Source of the DNA: Annona cherimola
Taxonomy: Eukaryota > Streptophyta > Magnoliopsida > Magnoliales > Annonaceae
DNA length: 64,000 nt
Assembly: GCA_030490835.1 (NCBI GenBank)
Contig: CM059977.1
Span: 11,064,765 to 11,128,764, forward strand
Direction of reading: 5' to 3'
Shown one piece after another: positions 37,000-48,576 of the stretch (positions within the stretch are counted from its first letter, which is position 1; each line of letters opens with the position of its first letter). A model generated the notes under the pieces. It searched no databases. It was not told the DNA's origin and saw only the letters and a list, made by a program, of their open reading frames with translations. A program made the translations under genes and the position numbers.

Positions 37000-37970
37000 C
37001 TCAACATTTCCTTCCTTGCTTCCCCAGGACGGCTTAGCACCGCACAGCACAGCGCCACCGCTGCCCCTCATGCCGCGCATCGGCTATCGGACCGGTACTG
37101 TCCGACGCCATTCCGATGCTGTCACATTCGTCGCCGTAATGGTTCATCATTTACGGTTACCGAACCGAGAGAATTTGCTGATGCTGTCGCCGTTCTTCTC
37201 CTGATCCGGTGAAATACATCATCGTCTGCATCATCTGCTTTTGTCTGGCCATTTTCTCCTTCAAGTGCGGTTATCAGCTGCCTCTCGAATGATAAAAAAA
37301 AACTCATCAGCGACACATCGCCGTTGACGATCTTCTCGACCCTCGCCGTGGAGATAACCCATCAGACAGGAAAACCCATCTCCTTTTCCCTCCCAGATCT
37401 CCGCATCAAAACCGCTACACCATTGCCGCACACTGGTCTCCCAGCCTCCGTTGCCGGCGACCCAAACCAGCAGCTAAATCCGCTACCAACCTGCCGCATA
37501 AATTGGCAGCCTCCATCGTCGCCGTAGATCTGCATGATCACAGGCCGATCTGCAAATCCAACTTCCAGATTTGTTGCTGCTGTAAACCGTGGCCGTCACA
37601 AACCATTCGCCCAAAACTGAAAAACCGTGGCGAACCAATCTAATGTCGCAGCCATCTATTCTGCCGCGCGCATAATGCCGGCCGTCCGATCAGCATACTA
37701 CACAAAGGCTCCGATTTTTTGTTGCTGAAGAAATCCATCATCATCCATGCACAAGTTGAGCTGCTTTCTCGGCCACCTTCCAATACTTGTTATTAGAAAC
37801 ACCACCTTCTCACCCGCGACGATATTTCATATTTGCCTTCGATTTGACCCACTGCTCCGCCTAAGGTAACCGAATCACCCATCTTCAAACTATGTCGGAT
37901 GCCACCTGATAGGAACTCTGATCGGGTGATTGGTTCTAGCATCACTTGTTGCAGAATCATTTGTATTAAT
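37000..37970. other. GC-rich block of unknown origin between two MITEs
   Basis: About 1 kb is rich in C and G with words such as GCCGTCGCC and CCGCC, in sharp contrast to its flanks. Frames are short (for example 70 codons at 36992-37204 and 67 at 37324-37527) and show no domain I recognise. It may be a decayed exon-derived insert or transposon interior. Confidence 0.35.
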
Positions 37971-37982
37971 CGGGAGGAGAGC

Positions 37983-38365
37983 GATTCTGTTAGCCAGGCT
38001 ACTTAGCACACCTCAAAAAAGTTTTTGTAACCTCAAAAAACTTATTTATAATATTTTTTTTTCATACACTTGTTTATCTAAGTATATTCAATATATAAAT
38101 CAAGTTTCGCCATTTTTAGATATGTATATATATTTTGAGATTTTTAAAAATAGAAGTATTTTAAATACATATACACACATAGATGTTTAAAATTATCAAA
38201 AAAATATATACATGTATCCAAAAATAGTGAAATTTAATTTATATGTTAAATATACTTAGATAAACAAGTGTATAAAGAAAAAGAAAAAAAATCGTTGTAA
38301 ATAGGTTATTTAAGGTAAGTTAAGTGGAATATTTGTTTAGCTTAGGCTAACATGATCATTTCTCT
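37983..38365. mobile_element. MITE with the AT-rich core
   Basis: Ends GATTCTGTTAGCCAGGCTAC and the inverse ...TTAGCTTAGGCTAACATGATC match the termini of the element nested at 19769-20037. The interior carries the shared core (TTTATCTAAGTATATTCAAT and its inverse). No clear target duplication is visible. Confidence 0.6.
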
Positions 38366-41300
38366 AATTATAATAAACAACAAGAACAAACACTCACAAC
38401 ATAAGGAAAAACATATCATGGACGTTATATAAAAAACTTTTCAATAAACGGATTAAACAGAATATAGAGACAATTCACAATAATCCATATTCATTTTCTA
38501 AATATCTCGCATGCATTCCTAATTTATATCATTGCTCTTTATTTCTCTCTCGGCTCCTCCCTCTTTAGTTAGCTCTACATCTTTAACTTGGCTACAACAA
38601 CGTGTTATATAGACAATAGACATGTATGGATTGTACAGGCACTCATGGGTTACTAATTGATATCCTATTACATTGATGCTCTTGGATTACTTACTGCTCA
38701 CTCTCAAGGGTGAATTATTATGCAAAACACATGTATAATATAAAACCTCTTAACAATTTAAATATTTTCGTTTTGCCGCATTAACATAGCTTGAAATTTC
38801 TAAGCGTTTCAATTCAATTGAAATTTCATTATTCCAATATGTCATTCAACACCTTTCAATGGTTATAATTTTTCTCATTATTAATCATATTTCCAATCAT
38901 TAGCTCTCTTATTTTTTCTGGTGTTACTTTGTATTTCAACGTATGCTTTCGCTACACACAGGTATTTTTACCATGCACACAGGTACGCTTTCTCTTAATC
39001 CCTTTGTTTCTTCTTGCATATCTTTGCAGTGCTCATGTTGTGCTTGATTTGGAGCAAGAATGGAGTTTTTGATGACCATCTTTTGAGTTCCAATTCCTTA
39101 AAGTGGCCTTTTTGTAACAGAACATGGGTACCTAAGTTAGAGAATGGGATGTTTTGATACTAATTTGATGTTGAACGAAGTGCTCTACCCTCAATCAATA
39201 TTCCATATTAAACTAGAAAATATATTTATTTTTTTTGGAATGAAAAGAAAGACGACTGGAACAAATTGATAGATTTTTTTTGACAAATTGGTAGACTCTT
39301 TGGATCACATGTTGACGGTATGTGTATTAAGGAATGCACATCAAAGATCATCTTTTAGCTGCACTTCATAACGTCGAAGCACAAGTAGACCATGTGTTCA
39401 ACCTGGGACTGAAGCTCCGCCTTCCAAAGCCCAACTAACACTTATGCCCAGTGCTTGATGCTGACCAACTGAGAGAGTTGTTGTCCCAACCCCTTGATAT
39501 CCTCACCTCTCCTGTTCATTACTCATACCTGTTGCTATCATGAAGTTTTCTCTAGTGTTAATTACTTAATGTACATCGCTAAATCTGTCTCTACCACTTT
39601 CTTAACACTAACTAGTGTAGATGGCTAAATCTGTCTTTACCATTTTTTCTATCACTAAACCTGAATATTCTTCCTCGAGTGTCTTGAAGTCTCTCTATCC
39701 ATGTTCTTCTATTATTTAACTTTTTTCTATGCCTCTACTGCGTTAGAGCTATTTTCATCAACACCTTATATGAATAGCAACGTCTTGCTGATTTATTATT
39801 TTCTGTTCACCATGCAATGGAGGTGTCAGTCCACTCATGGATACCATCAAATGCTTGTGGATTCCACTGAAGAAATGTATTGGCTGTCTCCAGCATTTCT
39901 GGGAAAATGTCAAGGATATGAGTGAGCTTTAGTAGAAGATCCAGAGGCAAACAAAACTTGCCTAAAGGGAGTTCATGGCAAAGAGGAATTAAATGCAATT
40001 ATAAGATGGATAGGATGCGCAATTGAAATAGGAAAGAAGGAAAAGAAAAATGAGCAGGAAGATAAAGAAGAGAAGAAAGATTGGTGCGCCGTAAGAAAGA
40101 AAGCAAAGGAGAGGGCTGGCATCATTGTCAGTCACTGCTTGGCTGGGAAATTTGGGATGATGCCTTTCCTCACCACAGCAAGCAGGGCAACCAGCTCCAT
40201 CTATCAAAGGCCTATCATTGGTAGAATCAACTTTGAAGAGAGCCATGGCTTCTCTGGCTAATGTAAATGACAAAAGCATGGGCTTTTGGGGGAATGGGGG
40301 GAATTGGCAAAATCGTGTTAATGAAATTTATGAATTATCAGCTCTTGGGGATGAATATTTGAGTAAAGCCATAATTGCAGTAGTTTCCAAGGATGTGGAC
40401 TTATTTTGAGTCTGGTAGGAAGCTGCTTCTACTCTTAGATTAACTCTGAAGCAAGCCAACCCTCAAAAAAAAGTATCAGATTGAAATAGGATAAGCTAAT
40501 GAGCTAACCAATAAGTTTCTAAATGATATTATGCTGTTCGAATTGATAGGATAACGGAGAAATGGATGGAAGAAAATTCCTTTCAGATGAGAGAGGCCCA
40601 GAGAAAGAAATAACAAGGCCCACTCTTGGGTCGAAAAGCTCGAGTCTAGTTTGTTGTCAGAGGGAAAGGAAGAAAGATTTCTGAGGATGAATGCAAGCGT
40701 AATATTTTCCGGTGGGAAGGATACGGTGACAAGCATGTAAGAGGAATGAGAATGATAGTTTTGAGTTTTCGATGTCTTGTATTTTACCAGGCCCATTGGC
40801 CTGTGCATAAGTTTGTTGTGTGTCCATACTCGTACAAGGACATAATTATTGAAATTTTCTACAATTTGGTCTGATATGTAAAATTTGACACAGTAAGATA
40901 AAACAGCCACTGAGGAAAAAGTTGTAATTTGATTTTTCAAATAATATTTTTTTGAAAAATTTCTAGATATTAGCATGCTTTTGTTATAGACCTTAAGAAT
41001 GCCGACGAAGCAATGAATCAAAAAAAAATTAATAAACGAAATGAAACAAAATAATAATCACAAGAATGCCGACAAAGCAATGAATCATAAGTTGCTTCCC
41101 ACCTACGTGAGGTCAGCCGCATGGATTTTATTATGCCGTTCTTAACAATCATAAATTAAGCTTTCAGTAATTTTTGACATTTTTATATTTTATTTAATTT
41201 TTTATCCATATTTTTTGGATTTTCCTCTTAATCTCTTATCCATATACTATTTAAATGAAGTCATTTCTCCTAACTAGAGTTATTTTAAAACTTCGTTTGA

Positions 41301-41740
41301 TAAAATAAAGAAAATAAATTAAAAATAGAAGAAAAAGATAAATTTTGATTGCAAATCGAAATAGTTAAATGCCTTACAGGGGTTTTCCCCTTCAAGCGTA
41401 AGGCCAAATAGTTGTTATGGCTTTTCATTTACAAAAAAAAAAAAAAAAAAAGTTGTGATGGCTTTTGCTATCACACCACCCACTAATTTATCTTCCGTAC
41501 TTATGTGCCACTAAATCTGATATTCAGAGTTCATAGGCTGCTCTAACTTCTAATGCCAACTTGAGCAAAGCCTAAAAATTTAAAAAGGGACCGGAACTCA
41601 TTTTGGAAATAAATTGAAGGTTTAATATAAAAATCTAAAATCGAGAGTGTGGAGGGCTGCGTTTGCAAAAAGAACTTTTTTCTTTCGCATGGAAATGGGA
41701 GCATTTTTATTTTACAAATATCGGTAATACCGAGTACTGG
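38366..41740. other. Gene-free 3.4 kb upstream of NOP53
   Basis: No gene is supported. The complexity is ordinary. Two open frames stand out by length only: 181 codons on the minus strand (40476-41021), and 63 on the plus strand (40218-40409) with an internal Met start. Neither has recognisable domains or family resemblance. A poly(A) run at 41432-41451 is flanked by near-identical GTTGTTATGGCTTTT and GTTGTGATGGCTTTT. Confidence 0.4.
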
Positions 41741-41750
41741 TTTGCAAAAG

Positions 41751-41778
41751 AAACCCTTTTGTCACGCCCATAAACCCT
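41751..41778 (+). promoter_or_regulatory. Two telo-box-like AAACCCT motifs upstream of NOP53
   Basis: AAACCCT occurs at 41751-41757 and 41772-41778, 71-98 bp before the ATG. Telo-boxes (AAACCCTA) are enriched in promoters of plant ribosomal-protein and ribosome-biogenesis genes, which fits the gene here. The motif is short, so the functional role is inferred. Confidence 0.45.
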
Positions 41779-41848
41779 TTCTTCCTGTGCTCTTCGTTTT
41801 CGCTGTTGGTTGGTTTTCGCGGTCGCGGGAGTAGGCGATTACACAGAG

Positions 41849-44800
41849 ATGGGAAAGAAACCGAAGGGCTCGAGAAAGGGAAAGAAGGCATGGCGTGCTA
41901 ACATAAACACGGATGACGTCGAGGAATTCTTCGAGAAATCCACAAAAGACGCTCTCAGCGGCGGCTCCCTCGCCGGCGTCCCCAGCGACTCCCTCTTCTT
42001 TGTTGACAAATCCAGAGGTAACGCCTTACCATACAACTTCCGTTCACTTTCTTCTCCTTCTTCTTTTACTTCTTTTGCGTTTTAGCTTGATTACTGAATT
42101 TCCTCGCTGAAAAGTTGCGTTTTTGGGCTACCAATTATCTGATTATTTTCTTTTTCTTTTTTTTTTGATAATTTCTGATTCATACAAGTATCTGGTTGGT
42201 TGTTGGATGGTTATCGTGGTGGTAGAGCCCCTTAGTTTTATCAGATGCATGTGGCACGGAAAACATCTCCTGAGCAGGCTTCAGTGAAAATAAATGCAAA
42301 GAAATCATTTTTTTCAGTAATCAGTTCTCAGTAAGTGATTAACTGGGTGTTCTATGTGAGCATGTCTAATGCATGCATTGATTTTGATTGTTATGAGTAT
42401 TGAGGAACACTTGAAGTAGCAGTGCGAACGATTATTTATTATTGTTGTTTCTGTAATTGAGATTGGAGGATTCTGACTATTGGTTCTGCTGGCTTTGCTG
42501 CTGACGGGCTTGAATCCAGAGGCGGGGATTGGTAAGCTGGTTTTAGGTGGTTCATAGTTGTGTGAGCAAGAGAGCCGTAGTGGATGGTATGCAATTGCCA
42601 ATTGAAAATACCATATATTCTCCTTGTGTAGTTCCACCTGGTGGGGCTCTACGTCAAATATGCAGATCATTGTTGCAGGCACTGCTTCTGCTTTGAATGG
42701 CATTAAATGGAGTAGCCAGGCCACAGTTGGTATTATTTGCATTAGTCTGTGTCCATGAGTTCTCTTTTCTTTTTCCACTCACTGAATACACACTTTGGCA
42801 TTTTGGCTACATTCTAATCAACCAAACATTGTGGTCATTTCCTATTATGATTGAAATGCTACCCCTTTATTCTTTCTTTGTTGTGTGATCGTTTCTGTTC
42901 TGTATTTGTCATTCAGATTTATCGGTGAAGCGGAAGATTGAAAAGCATAGGGACAAAGTTCTCCATTCCAACAGTTTGCTACAGAGAAATGCCTTTGTTC
43001 AGCCCGTTCCTTCATCCAAATCAAAAAAGACAAAGAATAAACTGAAGGAACTGAAAGGAAAACCAGAAAACAATGCTAATCTTAAGGCATGCTGAAAACT
43101 TATTCTCATATATCTTATATCTTAATATTCTTGTTTGCGAATTTTTCTTTTAACATAGAAATTTCTTAGGTCAAGGAGAATCCAGCTGCTGGCCTTCATG
43201 ACATATGGGAAGATAAAGGTATTACTATAACTAAGTTAATTGAAAAAAAATTCTTCACTTCTTACTTTTCTTTTTTTAAAAAAAAATTGTGAAGTAACAT
43301 GGATTCTGTTGAGATAATTAGTTGCTTCTTGACTTGGCAGGTGAAGATGATCCTAAAGCCAAAAAGGTAAAATTTTGTCACTCATTCTGGCTCAAATCAT
43401 ATTGCTTTGCTAAATTATTGACACTTGTGGATAAATGCCACGTGGTAGTATTACCATCAAACACTTTTTGCCTTGGGTATGGTTACCTTTGTTTGGATGA
43501 GGGAGAGAAGTCTTATGGCATGATGCCTGTTACCCCTATTCAATTTTATAATGTTCCCATGCATCATATCAAAATGGTCCAGTCACTTCTACACATGTTG
43601 CATATTCAAGAAGCTACACCAACACTGTGGTTCACTAGTGCTACGGGCATGAGTGTGAATGCTGTCTCATAATAGTTCACGAATGAAATTACCAATGCAC
43701 ATTTGTGCTGTTGTCTAAAATTATTTTGTACATAACTGAGTCATTGTTATTTTTGTCATTTTAAATAGAAATCCAAGCCTAATCCTATTCCAGCAGTAGA
43801 AATAGAACCACCTGGTTGTTCATTCAATCCTTCATTTGAAGCTCATCAGGTATGTTTATGGTGTCTTCCATTGTTATTCTTCTTGTCTATAAGCATCCCA
43901 TGTGGTTGGACCGTTTACCTTTTGTTGGGTTTTATTGCCAATAATCTAGGATACATTAGCACGTGCAGTTGCAGATGAGATGCAGAAAGTATATCGTAAT
44001 GAATTGGGACCTCAGCCAGTTCCACTAACTGTTCCTGGTGAAGTGCTGGATGAAGAAGATGTGAGTTTTTCTTTCTTTTCTGTTTGTGCTTCAATAGTTG
44101 TACTGACATAGTAGAAAAGAAAATTCATTTTCATGAAAACCACAAGAGACACCAAAAATGATAGGTTGATTGTAAGAGAAAGAAACTTGCCAGATCCCTT
44201 TTTTTCATACAAAAGGAAATTTTCCCTATAAGAACTTCTACTGGTCTCCAGTAAACCTTACAACTAGTGTCCTGGGCCTGTGGGCTGCAGTTATGGACTT
44301 GTTGAGCCTGCCCGGGCTTTAAAACTTATCTTGACGCTCCTACGTTATGTCAATTGCTCCTGGAAAGCAGTGCGACTGAAGTTTGGAAATAAATAAAAAT
44401 TAAATCAAATGAGCTTTTAACTGAGAATTTCCTCCCATCACATGAAATAAAGTGTGTAGTGAGATGAACTAATTGGTGATTGTCTTTCTCAGTATGCATT
44501 CTCAGAATCTAGAACTTTCTTTGTATCTGGTTTCAAGGACTAAAGCATTCTTCCTTTGATGTCTTTGGACCTGACTTCTGAGGCTGTTTCTTTGTTTTTA
44601 CTCTTTTGCTATTGCCTTAATGCAGAGGTATTTTATTGAAGCTGATGGTAATGAGGATGATGGGGATGATTTGGAGGCTAGTGATGATACATTACCTGTG
44701 GAAAAGTATGCAAATTTGTTTATTTGATTTTATTCCCCTTTTTGTGGCCTCTATCATGTTGGAGGAATCCTTAATTTTTGTTCTTTCTTTTTAAATGTAG

Positions 44801-47143
44801 AAATTGAACTCGTTGTCATGGACACTGTGTTAACATCCCAAAGCAATTTAGTCCTTTATGTATGGTGTGTAACCTTTTTCTGATATCATGATCTGGAATC
44901 AGAGCATGAACCTTTGGTTAATTGCATCAAGGCTTGATACTAAACTTTCTGCATGTGGCAAGTTTGACCAAGGCCTTTTCAGGGCTTCTAGCAAGACGCA
45001 TACTCCTTTGAATGTCCAATATTAGTGATTGCTTTCAGTGCATGGTGGGAAGAATAATCGTTTGCATACCACTTTGCATGGAATTTTGAAAGATCCATGT
45101 ATTACACCATTGATAAGATTATTTTGCTTTTATGGTTTGGTGGATTTTCATGCAGGCATTTGAAAAAAAGGAGAGTGACACGAGTGGAGCTAAATCGAAG
45201 AGCTAGGCGCAAGGAAATTCTAAGGGCAGAAGCAGCAGCAAAAAAGATTGAGAATATCTCAAAAGAAATCGACTGGTATTTCTTTATACAGCATTGTATA
45301 AATTTTCTTGTTGAGTTGTTCATCTGTTTATTCTTTTTCTTCAATCACAACTTCTGTATCTTGATTCCTTTACAGCTTACCAAATATTATGAAAGAAATA
45401 GCTAAGGAGGAGGAAGAAAAAGAAAAGAGGCATGTAAGGCGTGAAGTAGCTCGGCAAGAGAGGCTTAAATCTGCCCCACCACGCTTAGGGAAACACAAGT
45501 AATTTCGATTGTCTATTATTTGTCTTACTATAAACATCCATGCATCTCAATGTCTTATATGATTATTTGACTGGCAATTGTCTGTTTATCTTTTAAATAA
45601 AAATTGAAGAGTGTATACTCTTGGGTGCTTTCCGACTGTTCATCTGCTCCTAATTGCGTTGTCTGGTTTAAAAGCTTTAATCTCATGACTTGGCCTTTGT
45701 TATACAGAGCATCGACAATTTCAAGGGTTAAATTTTTAACTTTTACCATGGGTTTTATAGTGGTTGATCACATTTGTTTAATACTCACACATTATGAAAT
45801 TTTGACTTCATAATGGTGATATGCTTTATCTCAGTTGCATACTGGGTGAACATGATATACGATCCACTTTAATGGGGATTATTGAATATTATAGAAATTA
45901 TCTGAAGTTAAAAGGATCCATCCTAATGGCTTTTATCGCTTATAGAGCTTTCGAAAAGGGTTGACTTAATCATTCTGTATGGTAGTGAAGGAGTTCAACT
46001 AATTTTGATATGCTGCTTTCCAGGTTTGAACCTGCCCCCGTTCAAGTACTGTTATCTGAAGAAATCTCTGGTTCACTTCGAAAGTTGAAGGTTTGCTTTT
46101 TTCCCCCTTATTGCTACAGGTTAACAACTATAGTGATGTGAAGGATTTTATACATGCTACACACAATGTATCAATGCTAGTTATACACATTCTTGCTGGG
46201 AAGTACAGCAGAAATCGGTAAATACTTTTAACTTGGCTGGGAAGCTGAAATTTTGGATCAGCAACCTGCCAGCATATTATTAAGGTGATATACCCATTTC
46301 TGTCATGGACCATATCAGATCAATGGCCTGCATGATTTTATTTTCAATGTGTCAATTCATATTTCTTTTGTAAAGGGTTAAGTATACTTCTTTGTTTTTG
46401 ATCGAGGTTAAGTATACTTCTTAAGTTTATTTATTTGTCTATTCCGTTGGCTACTTCTGGTATAACAAAGAATTTCTAATATATTATGGTGTTGATTGAC
46501 ATAATTTCCCTTGAAGGGTTGTTGCACTTTGGCAAAGGACCGATTCAAGAGCCTGCAGAAACGAGGCTTGCTTGCCCCAACCAGAAAGCGTCAGAGGTTT
46601 GTCAGAATTTTATCTTCTTACTCTTTTTGGGTTACATTCTTAGTCCATGCTGGAGCAACCATATTCTCCTTGTATGTCCATCATTCTTCACACTAGCAAG
46701 AATGGTCATGATTGCCTATCTAAGGCTTATCTGGGCATGCTCAATGGAAACAATTTGTTTACCTGCAAGTTGGCCGGAATTGTGTAGGGTTGGGAATTTT
46801 CTAGCCTGGATGACTTTTTTTCAGGTTTGGGCGCCTTCTGAGGGAATTCGGGTTTGACAGGGTTATGCACCAAGCATAACTCAATAAGGAGTCATTTAAT
46901 AAATGTGTCTGACATCCTTCTGTTTTATTGTGGTTCTCATCCTGTAACAGAGAAAATGATTTCAAGGGCATACACATACGCTAGATTTTAGCTTCCACAT
47001 GGGGTTTTTTTTTTTTGCTAAGTATGTACTAATTACGTGGTACAATGTTTCTGTGCAGGGAATAGAGCATTTCCATCAGATGGGAGCGAGCTGAAAATGA
47101 AGCACGCTGGTGGAATACGAGGCATGCTAAAAGCATGGTTTAG
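41849..47143 (+). CDS. NOP53: Ribosome biogenesis protein NOP53 (SMO4/GLTSCR2 family), twelve exons
   Basis: Exons: 41849-42017, 42917-43086, 43170-43218, 43341-43366, 43769-43849, 43950-44060, 44626-44705, 45156-45275, 45376-45498, 46024-46090, 46517-46596 and about 47080-47143, giving about 379 residues. The N-terminus MGKKPKGSRKGKKAWRANI is typical of plant NOP53. LFFVD (residues 49-53) fits the arch-interaction motif LFxVD, with which Nop53 docks the Mtr4 helicase of the nuclear exosome. VKRKIEKHR, a basic helix LKKRRVTRVELNRRARRKE, and PAPVQVLLSEEISGSLRKLK then GCCTLAKDRFKSLQKRGLL are family blocks. The protein acts in nucleolar 60S maturation and 7S/27S pre-rRNA processing. Intron 2 has a GC-AG border. 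The last exon is uncertain: RAENEARWWNTRHAKSMV then TAG is the best frame. Confidence 0.88.
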
Positions 47144-47659
47144 CCAATTTTGTATGGTTTACACTAAAGTTTTCATTCCAGTTGTATGGCGATCCTTGTT
47201 GAGTTTCCTTTCTGTTTAGCTTGTAGTCTTTCTCCAGCTGCAATTTTTCAGGTGGAGGCTTTCTCACTTCTTTTTTATTCCAACATTGTATCTTGCAAGC
47301 ATCTAAAGTTTATATCCTGTGTCATATTTGATGAATGTGACATTTTCGGATGGATATTTGGAGAGAATCATTGCTATTTGCCACATCAATCATGATCAGG
47401 TGCATCATTTGATAGGTAGGGGATTGCATTCGAGTGTAGCAGAGAAGAGTCTGGAAATCAATCAAATTGGGTTGCTTGGTTGGGCTGGATGGTTCTCCCA
47501 AGTTGATTTTGCTTGATGTGGTTATCATGGGCAGCTAATTTCTAGACAAGATTATTAGGTAATTAAACTGTCTTTACTCTACCTCACCTGATTTTTTAGT
47601 TGTACAAAATGTTGCTACAATGTAAGATTACCAACAGAAGTGTCACTGGTTGTCACGTT

Positions 47660-47725
47660 ATCATTTCATGGTAGTTTTTTTTTTTTTTTTTTTTTTTAAA
47701 AAAAAAATAATAATTTCATGGTAGG
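47660..47725. repeat. Homopolymer T/A tract between short direct repeats
   Basis: A T tract of about 22 bases followed by about 10 A lies between two copies of ATTTCATGGTAG. It may be a retroposition scar or a slippage product. Confidence 0.4.
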
Positions 47726-48272
47726 ATTTAACATCAAGAAAAGTCTGAAGACTACTAGTGCCTGCCGTAAAGTAAGACCCATAGTTTTTAGTGGTCCTTT
47801 CATCCGTTGTAGCCAACAACAGACCGGTTTGGAACCTGATTAGGTAAATCCGATCCATCCATGTATTCGAATTTTTTTAAAATTATAATTAAAATCGTTT
47901 CGTTTGGAAATTTATGCAGACCATAAAGTAAAAATTTTAACAGGTTTATATCACTATGAAAGTGTTTGAAATTTTAGTACATTTAATTATTCGATAAAAC
48001 TAATTAATATATTTCTTATTAGAAATATTTTGTTAAGTGTAATGAACGAGTCCGTTCCTATCAAATCGGGGTGGTGGACCTTATGTGAAACCGGTTTTAA
48101 GTGAATTCGAGCATGGTGGTGTGTGTAATCATGATGGTGCCTTTTCTAACGCAGCCGGGACAAATGAGGTACGCTCTTTATCCCAGACACGTGCGGCCAT
48201 GCGTGTAGGATTAGTGGTTATGCTAACCTGGAGTCCACTTACCATGCTTGCAAATGGAGCATGGGAATGGCA

Positions 48273-48278
48273 CACGTG
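48273..48278. promoter_or_regulatory. G-box (CACGTG) upstream of the lectin/PAN gene
   Basis: CACGTGGC, a G-box/ABRE core bound by bZIP and bHLH factors in plants, lies about 300 bp before the likely ATG at 48577. This rests on motif match only. Confidence 0.3.
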
Positions 48279-48576
48279 GCAAGAGCTGATAAGCTGAGGC
48301 AGGTTGCACCCACCCACAAATTGACTGCCCAGCACAATCTCCCCATCAAATGATTACAGACGCACTCTCAAAGGCATCCATCCTTTCACCGTTGGACCCC
48401 ACCAAGGCATGCGAATGTGGGGCCCCCAAAAGAATCAGCAGCTACCTGTAAAACCACCACCTTTGTCAGAAATACAAAGATTATTCATTATAATAATAAT
48501 AATGCGGCTGTTATTATTCTCCTGTGCTTGTTCATGCCCACCAATCCTTCCCTCACCCGAGTCACATGTTCCCCAA

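Noticed and set aside
40476..41021. A 181-codon minus-strand frame
   Set aside because: It is long for chance, but it has no recognisable domain or family resemblance and no supporting gene structure, so I did not call it.
42314..42778. A 154-codon antisense frame in NOP53 intron 1
   Set aside because: It lies wholly within an intron of a well-supported gene and resembles no family.
48409..48576. Upstream in-frame start codons for the lectin/PAN gene
   Set aside because: The added N-terminus is Pro/Cys-rich and would bury the good signal peptide that begins at the Met at 48577.
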